From CAVQAH01 sp963784195 (GTDB taxonomy: Bacteria; Acidobacteriota; Vicinamibacteria; Vicinamibacterales; 2-12-FULL-66-21): a stretch of DNA of 64,000 nt. Each line of letters starts with the position of its first letter. The first letter of the stretch is position 1. The notes beneath the pieces are model-generated. The model was not told where the DNA came from. It worked only from the letters and a program-made list of their open reading frames with translations, and did no database searches. This document shows, in pieces, positions 57,418-64,000 of the stretch. The stretch lies in the NCBI GenBank assembly GCA_963784195.1, contig CAWARA010000020.1, positions 992,001-1,056,000 of the forward strand, given 5' to 3'. The position numbers and the translations under genes were made by a program.

Positions 57418-58978
57418 TCAGAAAGACGTGCAGGGTCCCCGATTCGGGGCCTCCGCCGGAGCCGGACGCACGGACATGAACTGCACCATCGGCGGCATCG
57501 TCGGCGCCAGCGTGATCGACACTTGAAGGCTTCCGCGCTGGCAACTCATTGTCCACTGCCCACGCAGCGCGTTCTCGACGAAGTCGAAGCCATCCGGAGC
57601 TCTGCAGCTGCCGACTGTCGCTTGCAGATCCTCGATCTCCTTTTTCCTGCGATCCATCGAACGATCGAGGAACAGGTTTTCTGCCGCGATGCTCTTTGCG
57701 AGGCTGTCATCCCACCTCACGATTAGTTGAGAGACGGCATCCCTCGCTGCGATGAGGTCGGGCGACGGACGTTGTTCGCGAGCCTGGAATGCGCCTGTCG
57801 CAATCAGGCGATCTGTCGCCTCGCCCACTACTCCGCCCCAACCCGTATACGTCACATTCCCGAACGCGATGATTCCGACGCCCTGCTCGGGGAACCAGCG
57901 CATGATCGATCCGTACCCAGGCAGGCCACCGCTATGCGCGACGATGGTGCGAAATTGACACGTTTGGGTGATCCCGAGCCCGAACCCGTAGCTGCCAGCG
58001 GTGAGGTGCACGGCATTGGTGGACGAGTCCCGCACCACCCGCATGCCGGATGGACGCCATGGCTGCTGCATCTCGCGAAGAGAAGCCCGGCTGATCGGGC
58101 CGCCTTCAGGGCCGTCACGCGGCGGCCACGCGTTGAGCAAGGCGCCAACGTACCGGCTCAGATCCCGAATCGATGTCAGCATGCCGCCCATGGCGCCGAA
58201 CGCGCCATGCGGCAGCGCAGGTTCCTCTTTCCATCGATCATCTTCCCAGCGATACCCGAGAGCGATCCGGTTGGCCGGAACCTTCGACGGGTGCAGCGTC
58301 GTCGACGACATGCCGAGAGGCGCGAGAATGTTCTCAGTGATGTAGTGGTCGTACGTCTGCCTGGACACCTCCGAGACGATGCGTCCGAGTATGGCGAACC
58401 CGTAGTTCGAGTACTCGGTACGCGACGCCTGGCGCGTTCGAGAACGGAATCCCACGTTGCATCATCTGCGAGAACCGCTGGTCGGTCTCGGACAACTGCT
58501 GATCGCCCCACGGATTGTCTTCCGGAAAGCCCTCGGAGTGTGTCAGCAGGTGCCGGATGGTGATCAGCGGCGAGTCGCTCGACGGATACCTGAGACCTCT
58601 CAGCTCCTTGACGTAGCGCTCGGCGGGATCGTCCAGCGACAGCTTCCCCGCGTCGCGGAGTTTCAGTATCGCCATCGCGGTGAAGCTCTTCGTCATCGAC
58701 GCGATGCGAAACACCGTGTTGGCGTCAACCGGCGCGTCGGTCTTGACATCGCGGACGCCGAACGCGCCTGAGTGCGCCAGCTCGCCGTCGATCACGATGC
58801 CCCAGGCGGCGCCTGGCACGTGACCCGAACGTGCGAACTCAGTGAAAAGACGATCGATGTCGTCGAACGCGGTCGCGAGCTTCTCGCGGCGGCTGGGATC
58901 GGCGGACTGAGGTGCGGGCGCCGGAGCGGTCTGCGCAACGGCAGCAGCCGTCAGGATGACGGCAATCCATTTCAGCAT
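57418..58978 (-). CDS. Secreted serine hydrolase of the class C beta-lactamase fold (one frameshift)
   Basis: This protein of about 520 residues has a frame change near 58420. ATG 58978 begins a signal peptide (WIAVILTAAAVAQTAPA). The Ser-x-x-Lys motif is SMTK in FRIASMTKSFTAMAIL; after the break EYSNYGF provides Tyr-x-Asn and HSGGLPGYGS the third motif. The C-terminal 150 residues extend beyond the usual domain and contain a charged helix (DRRKKEIEDL). Likely substrates are D-amino-acid peptides, esters or beta-lactams. It is separate from the PadR gene by 88 bases, on the same strand. Confidence 0.87.
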
Positions 58979-59088
58979 GGCGGTACCCTGATGTGGTCGT
59001 GGGTCAGGCGGGTTGCGAGGCCGCTCGTTGTTCGGCCTGCCGCTCGCCGCGTCGATCCCCGATAATAACGGAAGACGGAGGCCGTAAC

Positions 59089-59490
59089 GTGTCGCAGATA
59101 GCCCCCGACATTCCCGAGCTCGAGCACCTTCCTCTCGTCGTTCGTCCTTTCATCTACACACGCGCCGTCATGCGAGCCACACGGTCCGGCGTAACACTGC
59201 TGCTCGGTCTCGTCACGTTCCTCGTGCTCACAGCAACCGGAGCCAGCGCCGGAGCGCGATTTCTCGGAACTCCAGGCAACGTGCTGGGCGGAACGATCGG
59301 CGCGGTGCTGGCGATTTACCTCTTCTTCAGAGTGGTGATCCCGTGGCAGGCGCGGCGGGCAGTCGCCGCGGTCGAGCGTGAAACCGATTGGAGGGTCGAG
59401 TTCCGCGACCTCATCGACGCTCAGGACAGGTTTTCCAGGGGTGTTGACGCCTACAAAGAACGCGAGGCCAGGGCTGACCCGCGCCGTTAG
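59089..59490 (+). CDS. Small membrane protein with two predicted helices
   Basis: This 133-residue protein starts at GTG 59089 with GGAGG eight bases upstream. Two hydrophobic segments (VTLLLGLVTFLVLTATGASA and LGGTIGAVLAIYLFFRVVI) with a short loop form a hairpin in the membrane; the N-terminus and the charged C-terminus (AVERETDWRVEF, then YKEREARADPRR) are probably cytoplasmic. I do not recognise the family. The last codons lie in a 43-base sequence that recurs 400 bases downstream. It is convergent with the next small gene. Confidence 0.65.
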   Translation: MSQIAPDIPELEHLPLVVRPFIYTRAVMRATRSGVTLLLGLVTFLVLTATGASAGARFLGTPGNVLGGTIGAVLAIYLFFRVVIPWQARRAVAAVERETDWRVEFRDLIDAQDRFSRGVDAYKEREARADPRR

Positions 59491-59898
59491 CCCCGGCTGC
59501 TCCTCAGCTCGGACATTCGTCGAACACGTTGGTCCCCGACCCATTCCGTGTGCTCCACTCGAAGTGTTCGACAATCCGCGTCCGCCCGTCCTTCAGGTGC
59601 TCCACCTGGCAGACCGAGCAGCCTCTATGAATCTCGCCCCCACTCTCTCGTTGCATATACCGACATACGAGCTCTGAGCCCTGCAGTCGGCCGACGAGCC
59701 ATCCTCGCTCAACACGGCCGCCGGAATAGCGCGCGACCACGCGGTGTCCTCGCTGCGTGAAACGTAGACGCGTGTCGGAGCCAACGACCCCGTTCGTGGC
59801 TGTGCTGCTGACGCACATCTCCAAGCCGTCAAGGTCAATCATCGGAGATTCCTTTACGAAGAACGCGAGGCCAGGGCACTGACCCGCGTCGTCAGCCC
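59452..59898. repeat. Pair of imperfect direct repeats (about 43 bases) flanking a small gene
   Basis: Copy 1 is 59452-59494 and copy 2 is 59855-59898. They share the core GAACGCGAGGCCAGGGC and differ by a two-base indel and a few substitutions. Copy 1 contains the stop of the small membrane gene; copy 2 overlaps the ADOP stop codon. Together they bracket the small gene at 59504-59842. Copy 2 may be a relic of a second membrane-protein gene end, or the pair may mark an insertion or duplication. Confidence 0.7.
59504..59842 (-). CDS. Small protein of the family often annotated 'n-acetylglutamate synthase'
   Basis: This 112-residue protein starts at ATG 59842 with AAAGGA seven bases upstream. 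It resembles a family of about 110-residue all-beta proteins that databases often name n-acetylglutamate synthase without evidence: FTQRGHRVVARYSGGRVERGWLVGRLQGSEL, near 59680-59770, followed by CRYMQRESGGEIHRG and a C-terminal HFEWSTRNGSG. It is too small to be that synthase, and I give no enzymatic function. It lies between the small membrane gene and the ADOP gene and is flanked by a pair of direct repeats. Confidence 0.72.
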   Translation of the reverse strand: MIDLDGLEMCVSSTATNGVVGSDTRLRFTQRGHRVVARYSGGRVERGWLVGRLQGSELVCRYMQRESGGEIHRGCSVCQVEHLKDGRTRIVEHFEWSTRNGSGTNVFDECPS

Positions 59899-62330
59899 TG
59901 ACGCAACAGCGCTTGCGGATCGACGCGCGCAGCCCGGCGTGCCGGCACGTACGCGGCGATCGCGACCGCGACCAGGACGACCCCGAGCACTGCTGCGTAG
60001 GTGATGCCGTCGTCAGGGGCGATGCCGAACAGCAGGCCGCGCATCGCACGACTCGCGATGACCGCGACTGCCAGACCAATCGCGAGTCCGCTCAGCACAC
60101 GCCACCCGGCACGCACCAGCACCCCACGAAGGATGGCTGCGCGCGTTGCGCCCAATGCCAGCCTGATCGCGAACTCGCGGCCACGATGCGCCACGTCGAG
60201 GGCGACGAGGCTGAAAAGCCCGAGGGCGGCAAGGCCGAACGCCAGCCCGGCGAACAGCACGAACATCCACATCGTCAACCGCCACGGCGCTTCGGCACGT
60301 TCGACGACCGCATCCATCGTCGTGATGCTGTCGACGATCGCCGCCGGGTCTAGTTCGCGCGCGATCGAGCGGACCGGCCCGGCGAGCGCAAGCGGATCGC
60401 CTGCGGACCGGACGACGATGTTGCCGGCGGACAGGCCGACCTGCAGCGCCGGATCGTAGACATCGAACTGAACCTCGTCGATGCCCCGGTATCGCACGTC
60501 GCTGACGACGCCGACGACCGTGCGCCACGACTTTCCGGGCTTGCCGGGAGTGAAATTCGACATGAAGAGCCGGCGGCCGATCGGATCCTGTCCGGGCCAG
60601 AGGCGGCGTGCCGTGGCCTGAGACACGATCGCGACACGCGGCGCATCGGCTGTGTCCTGTTCGTTGAAGAATCGGCCTGCCCGAAGCGGAATTTTCAGCG
60701 TCTCGAAGTATCCGGGCGTGGCGATCTGGTAGTTGAGGACGGGATTGGCCTCGATGGCCTCGCGCGTTTCGGGTTGCCCCTCGAGAAGGACTGTCACGCC
60801 CTGGCCGATCGGTCCGAGCATGAGCGGGCGGAGGTACACCGCGCCGGCGGCCTCGACGCCGGGCAGTGTCCGAACCCGCGTCAGCAAATCCTTCATCCAC
60901 ACGTTCGGCGGGCGGTTCGGATTCCCCGGCTGCACGGTCAGGGTGAGGATGCGATCGGGCGAGAATCCGAGATCGACCTGACGCAGCGTGAGGAAACTTC
61001 TGAGCACGAGCCCGGCCGCCACGAGGAGGACGACAGAAAGCCCGATCTGCACGACGAGAAGCGTCGAGCGCGCGTGCAACGTTCTCTTGCTCGTTGTCGT
61101 TCGTTCACCTTCCAGCGACGCGACGAGGTTGTCGGCGCCGGCATGGCGCAACGGCATCGCGCCGGTCACCAGCGCAACCAGCATCACTGCTGCGAACGTG
61201 AAGAGCGCGACGGTCATATCGATTGACACGTCGGCAACCCGAGGCAGATCGTCAGGAGCGAGCGCGACGATCGCCCGAGCGATCCAGTGGGCGACCGCAA
61301 GACCGAGCACACCACCGGCGGCAGCGACAAGCAGCGTCTCGATGATCCAGAGCCGCCCGATTGCTGCGCGGCTCGCGCCGAGCGCCAGCCGAATGCTGTG
61401 CTCGTGACGGCGGCGTGACACACGGGTCAGCATCAGGCCCGACACATTGGCGCAGGCAATCAGCAGCAGCACGCCAACTGCCGCCCACAGCACGCGCAAC
61501 GCCGGACGCACCGGCCCGAAGACATGATCGAGGAACGAGGTCGCCACGGCGCGCGAACCCCATTTCAACCGGCCGGGATTGGCCTTATCGAGATGGGCTT
61601 CGGTCGCGTCGACCTCAGCCCGGGCCTTCGCCGCGTCGAGGCCCGGCCGCAACCGCCCGACAACATAGAACACCCCGACGGTGTCGAGGGTCTTGGTGTT
61701 CGGAGGAGTACCCGATCCGAGCATCGGAACGATGGGAACCCAGAACTCGGCACCGCGAGGAAAATCCAGGCCCGCAGGCATGACGCCGACGATCTCGATC
61801 GGACCGTCGTCGAGGGTCATCGTTTTCCCGACGATCCCCGGGTCTGCGCCAAAACGCCGCACCCACGCGCCATGATTCAGCACGGCGACGAGAGGTACGT
61901 TCGGAACGTCGTCTTGCGGTCCCAGTCCACGACCCAGCACCGGTTTGACGCCGAGCGTCTCGAAGAACGCTCCCGAAACACCGCTGAACCAGATCTTGGA
62001 TGGCTCACCGCGATCCTGAACGACGGCGTTCCAATTGTGCGATCCCATCACCGCGGCCTTGACGAACGTCGTCGAGGATGAAGTCCACTCGCGGAGGTGC
62101 CGGTGGGTCAACTCGACAACAGCCTTGCCGCCCTCGTCGGTCTGCCACACGACCGCGAGGTTCTCCGGCGCCTCAACCGGCAGCGGCCTGAGCAGCACCG
62201 TGTTTACCGCGCTGAAGATGGCGCTGTTGGCACCGATGGCCAACGCAAATGTCAGAACGGCGGTCGCGGCGTAGCCGGGCGACTGCCGGAGGTGACGAAC
62301 GGCGTGACGGATGTCTGAGGCTGAGATCAT
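59892..62330 (-). CDS. ADOP-family permease, short architecture, intact
   Basis: This is an unbroken 812-residue permease starting at ATG 62330 (MISASDIRHAVRHLRQSPGYA). Helix 1 has LAIGANSAIFSAVNTVLLRPLPV; the first core domain, ACANVSGLMLTRVSRRRHEHSIR near 61430, QIGLSVVLLVAAGLVLRSF, the second core domain (VVGVVSDVRYRG) and a final bundle ending ARRAARVDPQALLRQG follow. There is no prefix domain, PadR or ATPase neighbour. The gene is 66 bases from the quinoprotein dehydrogenase stop on the same strand, so the two might be co-transcribed. Confidence 0.92.
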   Translation of the reverse strand: MISASDIRHAVRHLRQSPGYAATAVLTFALAIGANSAIFSAVNTVLLRPLPVEAPENLAVVWQTDEGGKAVVELTHRHLREWTSSSTTFVKAAVMGSHNWNAVVQDRGEPSKIWFSGVSGAFFETLGVKPVLGRGLGPQDDVPNVPLVAVLNHGAWVRRFGADPGIVGKTMTLDDGPIEIVGVMPAGLDFPRGAEFWVPIVPMLGSGTPPNTKTLDTVGVFYVVGRLRPGLDAAKARAEVDATEAHLDKANPGRLKWGSRAVATSFLDHVFGPVRPALRVLWAAVGVLLLIACANVSGLMLTRVSRRRHEHSIRLALGASRAAIGRLWIIETLLVAAAGGVLGLAVAHWIARAIVALAPDDLPRVADVSIDMTVALFTFAAVMLVALVTGAMPLRHAGADNLVASLEGERTTTSKRTLHARSTLLVVQIGLSVVLLVAAGLVLRSFLTLRQVDLGFSPDRILTLTVQPGNPNRPPNVWMKDLLTRVRTLPGVEAAGAVYLRPLMLGPIGQGVTVLLEGQPETREAIEANPVLNYQIATPGYFETLKIPLRAGRFFNEQDTADAPRVAIVSQATARRLWPGQDPIGRRLFMSNFTPGKPGKSWRTVVGVVSDVRYRGIDEVQFDVYDPALQVGLSAGNIVVRSAGDPLALAGPVRSIARELDPAAIVDSITTMDAVVERAEAPWRLTMWMFVLFAGLAFGLAALGLFSLVALDVAHRGREFAIRLALGATRAAILRGVLVRAGWRVLSGLAIGLAVAVIASRAMRGLLFGIAPDDGITYAAVLGVVLVAVAIAAYVPARRAARVDPQALLRQG

Positions 62331-62396
62331 GGCGTGTCGAGCGTTATACCGTCGTGACGCGCCGGAGGTCCAGCGCTCCGGCACCAGCTGCCGCAT

Positions 62397-64000
62397 TCAG
62401 CGCGTGAAACTACTCGCCTGACCCGTCTTATCTGTTGGGGGGCTGCCAACGGCAAACGCCATCAGCGATGCGTTGTTCCCCTGACCTGCGGCAATGACCA
62501 CGAACTGGCGGCCGGACCTGGTCCGGTAGGTCATCGGCGTCGAGGAGGCACGGCGGGCGAGGTCGAAGCCCGCGAGCTCCTTGCCCGTCGTCTTGTCGAA
62601 CGCATAGAGGACGCTGTCGCCACCAGCGCCGATCACGAGCCCACCCTTCGTGACGATAACGCCGCCTACACCTGAAGCTCCCAATCGATCCGGCAGCTTG
62701 ACGCCTGCGAGGGCCGGATGCGAGCGAACTGATGGCGTGTCGCCGAAGGGAACACGCCATTTGAACTCGCCGGTGCTCAAATCGATGGCGACGAGCTCGC
62801 CGTACGGCGGCTTGACGAGCGGGAGGCCTCGGCCACCCTGACCCTGGGGTGTGAAGCTCGTGCTGCCTCCTACGTCACCGATGAAGTCGGCATCCACTTC
62901 GGAAGCGCGAGGATTTTCCGGTGACCGGTCGAACGCGTGAATGCGTACGACCGCGGGAGCATTCGACGTTTTCACAAACAGCGTCTGGGTCTCGGGGTCG
63001 AACGCTGCGCCGCCCCAGTTGGCGCCTCCGATGACGCCGGGGCGCTGCAACGTGCCCTGCATCGATGGCGGCGTGTAGAGCGGCCCGAGCTTGAACTTCT
63101 TCATCTGCTCCTGCGCCTGGGCCTTCAACGCCGGCGTGAGATCGAACGCGTCGTCCAGGGTGACGCCCTGTGGCGTCATCGCGCCAGGCTTCGTCGGAAA
63201 AGGCTGCGTCGGCGCGGCCTTCTCGCCGGGAACATCGCTCGGCGGCACAGGGCGCTCCTCGACGGGCCACACGGGTTCGCCGGTGACGCGATCGAACACA
63301 AAGGCGAAGCCCTGCTTCGTGACCTGCACGACGGCGTCGATCCGGCGGCCGCCGACGCGGATCGAGACGAGCACGGGCGCGGCCGGCGGATCGTAGTCCC
63401 AGAGGCCGTGATGGGAGACTTGAAAATGCCACTTGCGCACTCCCGTTGCGGCATCGAGACACACGATCGAGTCGGCAAACAAGTTGTCGCCCAGGCGGTG
63501 GACGCCGTAGTAGTCGTTGCTCGGCGTCGACACGGGCAGGTAGACGAGCCCGCGCTCGACATCGACCGTGAACGGCGCCCAGACATTGGCGTGGCCGGTC
63601 ACTTTCCACGACTCGTTCGACCAGGTCGCGGTAGTTGGATCATCAGCGGCGATGGGGATCGTGTGGAATGTCCAGACCTGTTTCCCCGTGCGCGCATCAA
63701 ATGCGCGAACGTCACCGGGCGGATCGTTCTTGTACATCAGACGATCGCCAACACCGTTACCGAGGATCACGAGGTCTTTGTAGATCACGGGGGGCGACGT
63801 ATTCGTGTAGCGCTTGGGATCGACAGCCCAGCGAAGCCCCTTCGACAGATCGACGACGCCCCGATCGCCGAAGCTCTCGACGAGCCGTCCGGTCTTCGCG
63901 TCGAGACAGAACAGCCGCGCACGGCTGTTCATGAAGATTCTCAGGTTGCCGCCATCACGCCACGCCGCGACGCCACGGTGCACGAAGCCGGTTCCGTTCG
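62397..64000 (-). CDS. PQQ-type quinoprotein dehydrogenase, C-terminal part (cut by window edge)
   Basis: The frame is open from the right edge to the stop at 62397 (534 residues), so the N-terminus lies outside the window. It shows tryptophan-docking beta-propeller motifs: VRAFDARTGKQVWTFHTIP, VCLDAATGVRKWHFQ, VAIDLSTGEFKWRVPFG and LYAFDKTTGKEL. The segment SHHGLWDYDPPAAPVLV is typical of membrane-bound glucose/quinate-type PQQ dehydrogenases. The enzyme would oxidise a sugar or alcohol in the periplasm and pass electrons to quinone or cytochrome c. PQQ synthesis genes are not in the window. No frameshift is seen. Confidence 0.9.
   Translation of the reverse strand, partial: NGTGFVHRGVAAWRDGGNLRIFMNSRARLFCLDAKTGRLVESFGDRGVVDLSKGLRWAVDPKRYTNTSPPVIYKDLVILGNGVGDRLMYKNDPPGDVRAFDARTGKQVWTFHTIPIAADDPTTATWSNESWKVTGHANVWAPFTVDVERGLVYLPVSTPSNDYYGVHRLGDNLFADSIVCLDAATGVRKWHFQVSHHGLWDYDPPAAPVLVSIRVGGRRIDAVVQVTKQGFAFVFDRVTGEPVWPVEERPVPPSDVPGEKAAPTQPFPTKPGAMTPQGVTLDDAFDLTPALKAQAQEQMKKFKLGPLYTPPSMQGTLQRPGVIGGANWGGAAFDPETQTLFVKTSNAPAVVRIHAFDRSPENPRASEVDADFIGDVGGSTSFTPQGQGGRGLPLVKPPYGELVAIDLSTGEFKWRVPFGDTPSVRSHPALAGVKLPDRLGASGVGGVIVTKGGLVIGAGGDSVLYAFDKTTGKELAGFDLARRASSTPMTYRTRSGRQFVVIAAGQGNNASLMAFAVGSPPTDKTGQASSFTR

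Noticed and set aside
6034..58978. Calling the split genes pseudogenes or programmed frameshifts
   Set aside because: Breaks are at unrelated sites without slippery-sequence and pseudoknot features, and both halves are conserved; indel error explains all of them more simply.
1..64000. Insertion sequences, phage genes or genomic-island borders
   Set aside because: No transposase, integrase or tRNA-linked attachment site is seen, and base composition looks even apart from short intergenic stretches.

Overview
The window is high-GC DNA with long, tightly packed genes on both strands. It most likely comes from an Acidobacteriota chromosome, and a Vicinamibacteria-like lineage would fit. The main reason is eight MacB-type permease genes without an ATPase gene, the pattern of the 'acidobacterial duplicated orphan permease' (ADOP) family. 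Three are translationally coupled to PadR regulators. A PEP-CTERM protein, DUF5916 and DUF2277 proteins and many Tat- or Sec-exported hydrolases agree with this. I see no rRNA, tRNA, CRISPR array, phage or transposase gene. The taxonomic call is inference from family content.

Layout. 1-6 kb: a partial ADOP permease, a DUF5916 outer-membrane protein, and a small secreted protein just upstream of a membrane-tailed SecA paralogue. 6-12 kb: a regulator with two cyclic-nucleotide-binding domains, an Ada/AlkA alkylation-repair fusion and an ADOP permease. 12-19 kb: a Gfo/Idh/MocA oxidoreductase, GMC oxidoreductase and VOC operon facing a GH3 and GH29 glycosidase operon. 19-25 kb: a metallo-beta-lactamase-fold protein, an OPT transporter, a three-part aldo/keto reductase, P-loop kinase and HAD-like fusion, and a single-pass membrane protein. 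25-35 kb: two ADOP permeases (one with PadR), a CHRD/PEP-CTERM protein, a CsgG-like protein, LtrA, a serine hydrolase and DUF2277. 35-48 kb: S9 and M1 peptidases, an esterase, an ADOP permease, and both parts of an aconitase X enzyme with an unrecognised 508-residue protein between them. 48-64 kb: three more ADOP permeases (two with PadR), a DoxX and FAD-oxidoreductase pair, a second serine hydrolase, two small proteins and a partial PQQ-type dehydrogenase.

Two properties cut across the window. First, thirteen genes are broken by clean frameshifts while both halves stay conserved. This looks like residual indel error in a long-read assembly rather than gene decay, so I annotate each as one gene. 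Second, several gene ends carry different short-unit repeats, often as inverted pairs, and one dispersed repeat lies inside the S9 peptidase gene.

The observations most worth following are the SecA paralogue with its small secreted neighbour, the AKR-kinase-HAD fusion with a degenerate HAD active site, the unknown protein inside the aconitase X locus, and the density and modular design of the ADOP/PadR genes.
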